Of a stretch of 64,000 bases of DNA, positions 48,536 through 56,689 are shown piece after piece. The number at the start of each line of letters is the position of its first letter. Position 1 is the stretch's first letter. The notes under the pieces were generated by a model that was not told where the DNA came from, did no database searches, and worked only from the letters and a program-made list of their open reading frames with translations. Both the position numbers and the translations under genes were made by a program. The stretch spans positions 20,762-84,761 of the forward strand of contig LGFI01000010.1 in the NCBI GenBank assembly GCA_001508155.1, written 5' to 3'. Origin of the DNA: Acetothermia bacterium 64_32. GTDB taxonomy: Bacteria > Bipolaricaulota > Bipolaricaulia > Bipolaricaulales > Bipolaricaulaceae.

Positions 48536-49315
48536 ATGAAAGAACACTTCCTTTACGCCAAGGGCATCCACAAGCGCTTCGGGGCCGTCCAGGCCCTGAA
48601 AGGGGTCGACTTCGAGGTCGCCTGCGGCGAGGTCGTGGGGCTGGTAGGGGACAACGGGGCGGGGAAGTCCACCCTGATGAAGATCCTCTCGGGAGCCCTC
48701 CTCCCCGACCAAGGGGAGATCTACATCCAGGGGGAAAAGGCCCACATCTCCTCCCCCCAGGATGCCCGACGGTACGGGATAGAAATGGTCTATCAGGACC
48801 TGGCCCTGGCCGAGAACCTGGACGTGCCCGGCAACATCTTCCTCGGCCGAGAGGTCCAATACCGCCTCAAGGGCCTCGGCACCCGCGTGCTGAACAGGAA
48901 ATACATGGAGCGCAAGACCAAAGAGCTCCTCTCCAGCCTGAGGATCCAGATCCCAAGCCTCCGCCAGCGGGTGCGAACCATGTCCGGAGGACAAAGACAG
49001 GCAGTGGCCATCGCCAGAACCCTCCTAGCCCAGGCGAAACTAGTGATCATGGACGAGCCCACCGCCGCCCTTGGGGTGGCCGAGGTGGAAAAGGTCCTCG
49101 ACCTCATAAGAAGGCTCAAGGAACACGGGGTGGCCGTCGTTTTCATCACCCATAGATTGCCCCATATATTTGCCGTATGCGATAGGATCGTCGTCTTGCG
49201 CTCAGGCGAGCGGGTGGGCGAAAGGAAGACCTCCGAGACCACCATGGAGGAGATCACCCAGCTGATCGTGGGAAGCAAAACGGACGCGGTTTCGGGAACA
49301 GTGCAAGACCAGTGA
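48536..49315 (+). CDS. ABC transporter ATPase for sugar import, single-domain RbsA/FrcA type
   Basis: 259 aa, one nucleotide-binding domain only (RbsA and XylG have two). Walker A GDNGAGKST, Q-loop VYQDLALAENLDV, signature MSGGQRQAVAIARTL, Walker B KLVIMDEPTAALG and switch His in FITHRLPHIFAVCDR are intact. The Q-loop region and FLGREVQ match the FrcA/carbohydrate importer group. It would act as a homodimer with the RbsC-type permease. Confidence 0.93.
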   Translation: MKEHFLYAKGIHKRFGAVQALKGVDFEVACGEVVGLVGDNGAGKSTLMKILSGALLPDQGEIYIQGEKAHISSPQDARRYGIEMVYQDLALAENLDVPGNIFLGREVQYRLKGLGTRVLNRKYMERKTKELLSSLRIQIPSLRQRVRTMSGGQRQAVAIARTLLAQAKLVIMDEPTAALGVAEVEKVLDLIRRLKEHGVAVVFITHRLPHIFAVCDRIVVLRSGERVGERKTSETTMEEITQLIVGSKTDAVSGTVQDQ

Positions 49316-49495
49316 ACAGAACCCTCAGATTGACGGGATTGGCGAAATTCCCCATCATCTGGGAGCATCCGGCGGTGGCTGGGGTGACCCTCGTGGAGGG
49401 CCAGATCTGGCAGCAGGACGCTTTCCTCCTCCATACCGACGGAGCGGCCGGCCTTAAGCTGGCTCGTGGATTACGTGCGGAAAGGTGACCCCTGA
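49316..49495 (+). pseudogene. Remnant of a GH10 endo-1,4-beta-xylanase gene (3' end)
   Basis: The bases between the ATPase gene and xylulokinase read IIWEHPAVAGVTL then VEGQIWQQDAFLLHTDG in one frame, and RPALSWLVDYVRKGDP in the next frame, ending in a TGA that overlaps the xylB ATG (TGATG). This is the C-terminal end of GH10 xylanases, where the family has WEHPSVxGVTLWGYxEGQ and later ERPALxWL. The WGY of the motif is deleted and a frameshift follows; the catalytic barrel is gone. In one frame a 58-codon frame from a GTG at 49312 is open, but it is not expected to be functional. Confidence 0.75.
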
Positions 49496-51006
49496 TGGCG
49501 GAGGGCCTCCTTTTGGGGCTTGATATCGGAACCGGTGGGGCGAAGGGGATCCTCGTCTCCCTAGAAGGGGAGGTGGTCGCCCGGGCTACCGCATCCTATC
49601 CCCTCCACACCCCAAGGCCTGGCTGGGCGGAACAAGACCCCCGCGACTGGTGGGAGGCCTCTCTTAAGGTGCTCCGCGAGCTTTTCCAAAAGGCCCAGGG
49701 GGAGATCCTGGGGATAGGGCTCACCGGCCAGATGCACGGGGCCGTCTTTCTGGACGGAAAGCTTCAGGTGCTCCGCCCAGCGATCCTTTGGAACGACGCC
49801 CGCACCGGAGAGGAATGCCGGGAGATCAAGGAACTGGTGGGAAAGGAGAGACTGAAAAGGATCGCGGGGAACCCGGCCCTGGCGGGCTTCCAGGCCCCAA
49901 AAATCCTCTGGCTTCGCAAAAACGAGCCGGAAAACTACGCCCGGGTGCGCCACATCCTCCTCCCCAAAGACTACATTCGCTTCAAGCTCACCGGGGAGCT
50001 AGCCACCGACGCCTCCGATGCCGCCGGGACCCTCCTTTTGGACCTCAAGAAGCGCGACTGGTCCGAGGAGATCCTCTCGGCCCTTTCGATCCCCCGCGAG
50101 TGGCTTCCAAAGGTCTATGAGGGGCCGGAGATAACAGGCACTGTGACCGCGGAGGCAGAAAGCCTAACTGGGATCTCAAAAGGCACGCCGGTGGTGGCCG
50201 GGGGTGGGGACAACGCCGCCTCTGCCGTCGGGGTTGGGGTGGTGGAGGAGGGGACCGGGCTCCTTTCCTTGGGGACTTCGGGGGTGATCTTCGTGCACAC
50301 CGAGGTTCCAAGGCCCGACCCCAAGGGGGCGATCCACTGCTTCTGCCATGCAGTACCCGGTAAGTACCACCTCATGGGGGTAGTCCTTTCCGCGGGAGGA
50401 TCCCTCCAGTGGTACCGGGACAAGCTCTCTTCCGAAGAAAAGGAAGTGGCTGAAAGGATCGGGATGGATCCCTACGAGATCCTCACGAAGGAGGCGGAGA
50501 GGATTCCCCCGGGAGCCGATGGGCTCTTATTCCTCCCGTATCTTTCGGGGGAGCGAACGCCACATATGGACCCTGAAGCCCGGGGGGCGTGGGTGGGCCT
50601 TTCCTTTGCCCACGGGAAGGGGCATCTTGTGCGGGCGGTCCTCGAGGGGGTGGCCTTCGCCCTCAAGGATTCCTGGGTAAGGATCCAGCGCCTGGGGGAA
50701 AGCCCGCCGGAGCTCCGGGCGGTGGGCGGAGGGATGCAGAGCCCCCTTTGGCGGAGGATCATGGCAAGCGTCCTCGGGGTGCCACTGCGCCGGCTCGTGG
50801 TGGAGGAGGGGGCGGCATATGGGGCAGCCCTGCTCTCCGGGGTTGGAGCCGGTGTATACCGGGACGTGCACGAGGCGGTGAAACGCGCCGTGAGGCTCAG
50901 GGAGGAGCGCGAGGAGCCGCACCGCGCGCTCTCATCCCTTTACGCTGGACTTTACGAGCGCTACGTGAGGCTTTATCCCGCCCTGAAGGAGGCAGGGATC
51001 TTCTGA
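49495..51006 (+). CDS. xylB: Xylulokinase
   Basis: 503 aa. FGGY-family kinase: GLDIGTGGAKGILVSLEGEV (phosphate 1), GLTGQMHGAVFLD with the MHG triad typical of xylulokinases, PAILWNDARTGEEC, catalytic Asp in AGGGDNAASAVGVG, and LLFLPYLSGERTPHMDPEAR. It phosphorylates D-xylulose to D-xylulose 5-phosphate. The start overlaps the stop of the xylanase remnant, evidence that both once formed one operon. Confidence 0.93.
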   Translation: MAEGLLLGLDIGTGGAKGILVSLEGEVVARATASYPLHTPRPGWAEQDPRDWWEASLKVLRELFQKAQGEILGIGLTGQMHGAVFLDGKLQVLRPAILWNDARTGEECREIKELVGKERLKRIAGNPALAGFQAPKILWLRKNEPENYARVRHILLPKDYIRFKLTGELATDASDAAGTLLLDLKKRDWSEEILSALSIPREWLPKVYEGPEITGTVTAEAESLTGISKGTPVVAGGGDNAASAVGVGVVEEGTGLLSLGTSGVIFVHTEVPRPDPKGAIHCFCHAVPGKYHLMGVVLSAGGSLQWYRDKLSSEEKEVAERIGMDPYEILTKEAERIPPGADGLLFLPYLSGERTPHMDPEARGAWVGLSFAHGKGHLVRAVLEGVAFALKDSWVRIQRLGESPPELRAVGGGMQSPLWRRIMASVLGVPLRRLVVEEGAAYGAALLSGVGAGVYRDVHEAVKRAVRLREEREEPHRALSSLYAGLYERYVRLYPALKEAGIF

Positions 51007-51018
51007 AAAGGAGGAACG

Positions 51019-51894
51019 CTGATCCCCAAAGAGGAGTTCGGCCGGACGGGGCATAGGAGCAGCCGGGTCGCCTTCGGGGGCTTTGCGCTTTACTCGGCGA
51101 GCGAGGCCGAAGCTGATGAAACCTTGGAGCTCCTTTTCGAATACGGGGTGAACCACATCGACACCGCCGCCGACTACGGGAGATCCGAAGAGCTCATCGC
51201 CCGCTGGATGGGCCGCCACAGGGAGGACTTCTTCCTCGCCACCAAGACCTCCGAGAGGACCTATGAGGGCGCAAAAGAAAGCATCCAGCGGTCGCTCGAG
51301 CGCCTCCGGACCGACCGGGTGGACCTTATCCAGCTTCACAACCTGGTGGACGAGGGGGAATGGGAGCGGGCCTTTGCCCCCGGGGGCGCACTAGAAGCCT
51401 TAATCGAGGCGAAGGAAAAGGGGCTTGCCCGCTTCATTGGGGTCACCGACCACGGCCTTTCCGCCCCCAGGATGCACCTGAGGAGCCTTTCCCGCTACGA
51501 TTTCGACTCGGTACTCCTTCCCTACAACTTCCCCCTGATGCAACTCCCCGATTACGCTCAAGAGTTCGAAAAGCTCTACCGGGAGTGCACCAAGCGGGGG
51601 ATAGCCGTGCAGGCCATAAAAACCGTGGCAAAAAGGAACTATCCGGAAAAGCAACTCTACAACACGTGGTACGAGCCCCTGACGGAGAAGGAAGACATCA
51701 TCAAGGCGGTGCACTGGGCGCTGGCGTGTCCGAAGGTCTTCCTCCCCTCGGTGGGGGACCTTTCGCTTTTGCCCAAGTTCCTCTCTGCGGCGGCGGATTT
51801 CGACCCGGAGAGGGTTCCCACCGATGAAGAGATGGAGGGGATGATGCGAAAGCGGGGCATGGCCCCGATCTTCCCCTCCCCCCCAGGGATCTAG
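51019..51894 (+). CDS. Aldo-keto reductase with a CTG start
   Basis: 291 aa. The family N-terminus IPKEEFGRTGHRSSRVAFGG starts right after a CTG at 51019-51021, placed five bases after AAGGAGG. An in-frame TGA at 51004 and the absence of ATG, GTG or TTG before 51124 leave CTG (or ATC) as the start. The catalytic tetrad is visible: Asp and Tyr in HIDTAADYG, Lys in ATKTSER, His in IQLHNL. Substrate unknown; a sugar or aldehyde reductase role fits the cluster. Confidence 0.8.
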   Translation: MIPKEEFGRTGHRSSRVAFGGFALYSASEAEADETLELLFEYGVNHIDTAADYGRSEELIARWMGRHREDFFLATKTSERTYEGAKESIQRSLERLRTDRVDLIQLHNLVDEGEWERAFAPGGALEALIEAKEKGLARFIGVTDHGLSAPRMHLRSLSRYDFDSVLLPYNFPLMQLPDYAQEFEKLYRECTKRGIAVQAIKTVAKRNYPEKQLYNTWYEPLTEKEDIIKAVHWALACPKVFLPSVGDLSLLPKFLSAAADFDPERVPTDEEMEGMMRKRGMAPIFPSPPGI

Positions 51895-51906
51895 AAAGGG
51901 GGATAA

Positions 51907-52890
51907 ATGGAGTATCGGGAGCTGGGGCGGACCGGATGGAAGGTTTCGGCGGTGAGCATGGGCTGCTGGGCCATCGGGGGCGCCTGGGGCTCAGTGGACG
52001 ACCGCAATTCCATGGCCGCCCTGAGGCACGCCGTGGAGCTCGGGGTGAACTTCTTCGATACCGCCGACGTCTACGGGGATGGGAAAAGCGAGCGGCTTCT
52101 CGCGAGGCTCAAAAAAGAGGTAAAGGACGGGATCATCATAGCCACCAAGATCGGCAGGCGCCTTGATCCTCACGTTCCAGAAGGCTACAACCGCGAGAAC
52201 CTCACCGCCTTCGTGGAACGCTCTCTTAAGAACCTTGAGACCGAAACCCTCGATCTAGTGCAGCTACATTGCCCACCGACCCAAGTCTACTACATGCCCG
52301 AGGTCTTTGAGATCATGGATGACCTCGTGCGGCAGGGGAAGGTCCGCTACTGGGGGGTGAGCGTGGAGAAGGTGGAAGAAGCGATCAAGGCCAGCGAGTA
52401 CCCGAACGTCCAGACGGTGCAGATCGTCTTCAACATGTTCCGCCAACGCCCGGCCCAACTTTTCTTCAAGCTGGCAAAGGAGAAGAAGGTGGGGATCATC
52501 GCCCGAGTGCCGCTTGCCTCGGGGCTCCTAACGGGGAAGTTCACCCACGAAACGCAGTTCCCACCGGACGATCACCGGAACTTCAACCGAGAAGGAAAGG
52601 CCTTCGACCGGGGGGAGACCTTCGCCGGGGTGGACTTCGAAACGGGGCTCCAAGCGGTGGAAGAACTCCGGAAGATCTGTCCCCAGGGGATGACCATGGC
52701 CCAGTTTGCGCTTCGCTGGATCCTCATGTTCGAAGAAGTTTCCTGTACCATCCCCGGTGCGAAGCGTCCATCCCAAGTCGAAGAAAACGTGGCCGCCGCC
52801 GATCTTCCCCCCTTATCACCCGAGGTCATGGAAAAGGTTCAGGAGATCTACGAGCACTACATCAAGCCCCAAGTTCACCACCGCTGGTGA
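51907..52890 (+). CDS. Aldo-keto reductase
   Basis: 327 aa. MEYRELGRTGWKVSAVSMGC opens the protein. Tetrad residues are in NFFDTADVYGDGKSE (Asp, Tyr), IATKIGR (Lys) and LVQLHCPP (His). The NADP-binding C-terminal segment TIPGAKRPSQVEENVAAADL is typical of the AKR11/13 group (YghZ/IolS type). It follows the first reductase by 12 bases, and its stop abuts the convergent gene with no gap. Substrate unknown. Confidence 0.92.
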   Translation: MEYRELGRTGWKVSAVSMGCWAIGGAWGSVDDRNSMAALRHAVELGVNFFDTADVYGDGKSERLLARLKKEVKDGIIIATKIGRRLDPHVPEGYNRENLTAFVERSLKNLETETLDLVQLHCPPTQVYYMPEVFEIMDDLVRQGKVRYWGVSVEKVEEAIKASEYPNVQTVQIVFNMFRQRPAQLFFKLAKEKKVGIIARVPLASGLLTGKFTHETQFPPDDHRNFNREGKAFDRGETFAGVDFETGLQAVEELRKICPQGMTMAQFALRWILMFEEVSCTIPGAKRPSQVEENVAAADLPPLSPEVMEKVQEIYEHYIKPQVHHRW

Positions 52891-54093
52891 TCAGAAGGGA
52901 GCTAGGAACAGGTTATGGAAGGTGGAGAGGGTTTGGCGATGGTGTCCCGGGATGAGCACGTGGTGGTTCCCCAAGGGCTCATCCAGAAGTTTCCGTAACG
53001 CTCCTTTGGGCGCCTTGAAGACGACCTGGGTGCGACACAGTTCCTCCCTCCCCGGACACTCAGGGAGCACGTTCCCCTCCACGATGAAGGCCTGCTCCAG
53101 GGCCCTTCCCCCGAACCGCACCAGGGTGTAGGGGCCGGGTCGGAGGGCCCCCTCCACCGCAAGGCCCAGCCCGGATTCAAAATGCGTCCTCAGCCGATAC
53201 ACCTCCACAAGCGAAAGGGGCACGGTGCAGTGGGCGAGGAAGAGCCTCCCATTCTTTGCGTCCACCTCAGCCGGGTTGGCGAGGAACCCCGGCCCGCCCG
53301 TGAGCCCCTGGGCGATCATCAGGGCAAGCAACCCCGGCAGGTCCCCCTCGCACCCCGCCGGGAGGCCCCGATCCGAAAGCCGAGAAAGGGCCCAGCAGGC
53401 CGTGAGCCCATGGGAGAGCAGGCCAAAACAGGCTATGCTGAGGGCATCCAGCCGATGTTCCCTAACCACCGCCTCCAAGGCGGCCTTCACCCGCCCCCCC
53501 ATCACCAGCTCCTCCTCCCCCACCCCCTCGGCTTCCCCCTCCGCAGGCGGGGCCTCCCTCGGGAGATGCCGGAGAACCTCATCCAGCCCAAGTTGCAGAA
53601 CCTCAATCCCGAGTTTTTCCCTAAAAAGACTCGGATCGGGGGAGCTTGCTACAAGCCAGGGGGAAGGCCCGCCGATGAGGCCTATGCGCTTGCCTTGCAA
53701 AAAGCGGGCGAGCTCGGCCGCCTGGGCCAGGGCGGGGAGCTCTCTTCCTGCCGCCTCGTCCCCCAGGTGCACCAGCCAGGCCCTGCGGCCGTCCGTCCGG
53801 AGCCGGGCCACCCCCTCCAGCCCGGCCGCCAGGGAGTTTTGAGCCCCGTGGGTGAGGACGAGCACCGGCGCGGCCGTGCCCTGAAAAAGCTCGACCAACC
53901 TCCCCTCCGTCCCCCCGGTGAGGAGCAGGGCAGCCTGCACAGGGAAATCCCCCACTTCCTCCGGCCTCACCGGCTCCAGCTCCACCCCAGCTCTGGCCCG
54001 GAAGCCGGCGATCACCGGGGCGAAAAGCTCCTCCACGCCCCGCCCATGTAGGGAGGAGGCAAGGAGCACCACCGGAAGGCGGAGCTTGGTCAC
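52891..54093 (-). CDS. L-fucose/arabinose isomerase-like protein
   Basis: 400 aa from a GTG overlapping the rbfA stop. The C-terminal half carries GLPAGCEGDLPGLLALMIAQ, GPGFLANPAEVDAKNGRLFL and AHCTVPLSL, the metal-binding landmarks (Glu, Asp, His) of the FucI/AraA-like C-terminal fold. The N-terminal half is a weakly conserved Rossmann-like region. It probably isomerises or otherwise processes a sugar, but the actual substrate cannot be read from the sequence. It is appended to the infB-rbfA operon, not to the sugar cluster that ends beside it. Confidence 0.72.
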   Translation of the reverse strand: MTKLRLPVVLLASSLHGRGVEELFAPVIAGFRARAGVELEPVRPEEVGDFPVQAALLLTGGTEGRLVELFQGTAAPVLVLTHGAQNSLAAGLEGVARLRTDGRRAWLVHLGDEAAGRELPALAQAAELARFLQGKRIGLIGGPSPWLVASSPDPSLFREKLGIEVLQLGLDEVLRHLPREAPPAEGEAEGVGEEELVMGGRVKAALEAVVREHRLDALSIACFGLLSHGLTACWALSRLSDRGLPAGCEGDLPGLLALMIAQGLTGGPGFLANPAEVDAKNGRLFLAHCTVPLSLVEVYRLRTHFESGLGLAVEGALRPGPYTLVRFGGRALEQAFIVEGNVLPECPGREELCRTQVVFKAPKGALRKLLDEPLGNHHVLIPGHHRQTLSTFHNLFLAPF

Positions 54094-54431
54094 TTCCCGA
54101 ACAGCCTTTCCAGCCCAAGCGCTCGATCCAGCGTCTCGTCGAGCTTGAAGACGAGCTCCGGAACGCGCCTGACATGCATCCGGCGGGCAAGCTGCGTGCG
54201 CAGAAAGCCCTTGTCGTGCTCCAGGGCGGAAAGCACCGCCTGGCGCTGCCCTCCCCCGCCGGGCACATATACGTACACCACCGCCCGCCGCACGTCCGGG
54301 GAGAGCTCCACATCCACCACCGTGGGGAAGGCCTCCTTGAGCACGGGGTCCTTCACCTGGAACTCCAGGACCTCGGCCAGGATGCGCTGCACCTCGGCCG
54401 AAAGCCGCTTGCGCGTGCGCTCACTTGTCAC
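54090..54431 (-). CDS. rbfA: 30S ribosome-binding factor A
   Basis: 113 aa from a GTG that overlaps the DUF503 stop (GTGA). TSERTRKRLSAEVQRILAEV and VVDVELSPDVRRAVVYVYVP match the KH-like RbfA fold, and the C-terminus RRVPELVFKLDETLDRALGL is typical. It aids 16S processing and cold-adapted subunit maturation. infB-DUF503-rbfA is a common order. Confidence 0.95.
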   Translation of the reverse strand: MTSERTRKRLSAEVQRILAEVLEFQVKDPVLKEAFPTVVDVELSPDVRRAVVYVYVPGGGGQRQAVLSALEHDKGFLRTQLARRMHVRRVPELVFKLDETLDRALGLERLFGK

Positions 54432-54709
54432 AGGACCTCAATCTCCCAGTTCTCCACCAGAAACGAACGATTACCCTCAAGCCGGCGAAGAAGGCCGGTG
54501 AGCACCTGATCGGAGAAGCCTCCGTGATTGGAGAGGTGCGCGAACCCCACCACCGCTGCCTTGGGATCGTCGACCAGGTCCAGCTCGGCCGCCGACACGT
54601 TGAACTCGCGCCGCGCCCGGACCAGCAAGGGCTCCAAGAGGGAGCGCTTGTCCTTGAGGGTCTCCGTGCCATAGAGCTTGAGCCACACCCGTAATAGCCC
54701 TACCGCCAT
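54428..54709 (-). CDS. DUF503 family protein (YlxP-like)
   Basis: 93 aa: LRVWLKLYGTETLKDKRSLL and AAVVGFAHLSNHGGFSDQVL match the ferredoxin-like DUF503/YlxP family, usually found between infB and rbfA. Related Bacillus proteins affect ribosome-linked processes, but the biochemical role is not settled. Confidence 0.9.
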   Translation of the reverse strand: MAVGLLRVWLKLYGTETLKDKRSLLEPLLVRARREFNVSAAELDLVDDPKAAVVGFAHLSNHGGFSDQVLTGLLRRLEGNRSFLVENWEIEVL

Positions 54710-54715
54710 GGCCCC

Positions 54716-56443
54716 TTAAACCTGGATTTCCTCCAGGGTGTAGACCTCCAGGACATCCCCCACCTGGACGTCGTCCCAGTCGCGGATGCGGATGCCGCAC
54801 TCGCGGCCGGACTGCACCTCCCGCACGTCCTGGGCGAACCGCTTTAGGGAGCCGATCTCGCCAGCGAACACCTCTTCCCCAAGGCGCAGCACCTTGACGC
54901 GGGCGCCCCGGATCACCCTGCCGGACCTGACCACACAGCCGGCTACCCGGCCCACCCCGTCGATGTCGAAGGTCTTCAGGACCTCGGCCTCGCCCACCTT
55001 CACCTCGACGAACTCCGGCCCCAGTAGGCGTCGCATGGCCCGCTGGATGTCCTCGGTCAGGTCGTAGATTATGTCGTAGGTGCGCACCGGGATGCCGCGC
55101 TCATCGGCCGCCCGGCGGGCCTTGGGATCGACTTTTACACCGAAGCCCACCACCAGGGGCTGGGCCTCCTGCACCGAGGCGACCAGGAGCACATCCGATT
55201 CGGTGATGGGCCCCACCCCGGCGTGCAGCACCTCCAGGTCCACGCCCTCGGTCTCGATGGTGCCCAGTTCCAGGCGGGCGGCATCGAGCGCCCCCACGCT
55301 CTCCGCTTTGAGGACCACGGCCAGCCGTTTCTTCTCCGCGGCCTCCAAGAGGTCCTCAAAGGTCATCAGGGGGCGGGCCACCCGGCGGGCGTCCAGGGCC
55401 TCCCGACGGCGCTCCTCCACCATGGCCTTGGCCTGGCCGGGTTTTTTCACGAGCTGCAGCCGCTCCCCAGCCGGGGGCACGTCCTCAAGGCCCAGGAGCT
55501 GCACCGGGGTGCCGGGCCCGGCCTCCTTTATCCTCCTGCCCTGGTGATCCACCAGCGCCCGGATGCGCCCCCAGGTGGTCCCCACCACCACCATGTCCCG
55601 CTCCCTTAGGGTGCCGTTTTTGACGATCACCGTGGCCGTCGGCCCCCGAGCGGGGTCAAGATGGGACTCGATCACGATGGCCTCCAGCTCCCCCTTGGGA
55701 TCGCCCCGGATGTCCTCCATCTCGGCCACAAGCAGGATCATCTCAAGAAGGTCCTGCACCCCTTGGCCGGTGAGGGCAGAAACGGGAACCATGATGGTAT
55801 CACCGCCCCAATCGTCCGGGGTGTAGCCGAGCTGCGCCAGCTCCTGCTTCACCCGATCCGGGTTGGCCTCGGGCTTGTCGATCTTGTTGATGGCCACGAT
55901 CATGGGCACCCCAGCGGCCTTGATATGGTCCAGCGCCTCAAGGGTCTGGGCCATCACCCCATCGTCGGCCGCCACCACCAGGACGGCGATGTCGGTGACC
56001 TGGGCCCCCCGGGCCCGCATGGAGGTGAACGCCTTGTGCCCCGGGGTGTCGATGAACGTGATCAGGCGCCCGTCTATCTCCGCCTGGTAGGCGCCGATGG
56101 ACTGGGTGATGCCGCCGGCCTCCTGTTGGGTGACGTGGGTTTTCCGGATGGTATCGAGCAAGGTGGTCTTCCCGTGGTCGATGTGCCCCAAGACCGCCAC
56201 CACCGGCGGCCGCGGCTGGCCGGCCTGGGGCGGCCCTTGGACCGCCTCCTGGGAAGGGGTCCCTTCCCTCCGCCCCCGGTGCTCGAGGAGGAGCTCCCGG
56301 ATGACCTCGGCCTCCTCCTCTTCCACCGTGTTCACCGCCTTGAGGCCGGGCATCCCCATCTCGGCCAAGGCCTCGATGAGCTCCTTGGTGGGGACCCCAA
56401 GCTCCCGCGCCACCTCATAAACCCTCTTTTTGCTCAACGCCAT
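54716..56443 (-). CDS. infB: Translation initiation factor IF-2, short form
   Basis: 575 aa from the ATG at 56443 ([20 protein letters not shown]). Only about 75 residues precede the G domain, against several hundred in E. coli IF-2. The G domain has [40 protein letters not shown] and [10 protein letters not shown]. Domains II, III and the fMet-tRNA-binding C2 domain ([20 protein letters not shown]) follow. The upstream open frame belongs to rpmH read out of frame. Confidence 0.96.
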   Translation of the reverse strand: MALSKKRVYEVARELGVPTKELIEALAEMGMPGLKAVNTVEEEEAEVIRELLLEHRGRREGTPSQEAVQGPPQAGQPRPPVVAVLGHIDHGKTTLLDTIRKTHVTQQEAGGITQSIGAYQAEIDGRLITFIDTPGHKAFTSMRARGAQVTDIAVLVVAADDGVMAQTLEALDHIKAAGVPMIVAINKIDKPEANPDRVKQELAQLGYTPDDWGGDTIMVPVSALTGQGVQDLLEMILLVAEMEDIRGDPKGELEAIVIESHLDPARGPTATVIVKNGTLRERDMVVVGTTWGRIRALVDHQGRRIKEAGPGTPVQLLGLEDVPPAGERLQLVKKPGQAKAMVEERRREALDARRVARPLMTFEDLLEAAEKKRLAVVLKAESVGALDAARLELGTIETEGVDLEVLHAGVGPITESDVLLVASVQEAQPLVVGFGVKVDPKARRAADERGIPVRTYDIIYDLTEDIQRAMRRLLGPEFVEVKVGEAEVLKTFDIDGVGRVAGCVVRSGRVIRGARVKVLRLGEEVFAGEIGSLKRFAQDVREVQSGRECGIRIRDWDDVQVGDVLEVYTLEEIQV

Positions 56444-56466
56444 CCTTTCCCGTATCGGGCGGCCTC

Positions 56467-56607
56467 CTACGCCGGAACCAGGCGCCTCCGCCCCTTCCTC
56501 CTTCTCCTGGCAATGGTCGCCCGCCCCCCCGGGGTGCTCATGCGGGCCAAGAACCCATGTGTCCTCTTTCTGCGCCGACGGTGTGGCTGATACGTCCGTT
56601 TGGGCAT
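56467..56607 (-). CDS. rpmH: 50S ribosomal protein L34
   Basis: 46 codons: [40 protein letters not shown] and RRLVPA, a perfect L34. GAGGAGGG precedes the ATG. L34 is normally followed by rnpA near the replication origin; here it lies between rnhB and infB, with no rnpA in the window. Confidence 0.96.
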   Translation of the reverse strand: MPKRTYQPHRRRRKRTHGFLARMSTPGGRATIARRRRKGRRRLVPA

Positions 56608-56647
56608 GCAATCCCTCCTCGCAGATCATGTAGCCATGCTTGCGGCA

Positions 56648-56676
56648 ATTCTGAACCAAGGGAACGCAATTTGCAA
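56648..56676 (-). promoter_or_regulatory. Possible promoter for rpmH-infB
   Basis: Minus strand TTGCAA (56676-56671), 17 bases, CAGAAT (56653-56648), in the 82-base gap between rnhB and rpmH. The -10 box is imperfect; the spacing is ideal. It would give a leader of about 35 bases. Confidence 0.35.
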
Positions 56677-56689
56677 GGCGCCCGGGGCC

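Noticed and set aside
49312..49488. Functional 58-aa protein between the sugar ATPase and xylulokinase
   Set aside because: Its sequence is the C-terminal end of GH10 with a deleted WGY and a frameshift; such a fragment lacks the catalytic barrel.
55661..56590. Plus-strand open frame opposite infB (309 codons)
   Set aside because: Shadow of infB: biased composition, no motif, and the opposing gene is a clear IF-2.
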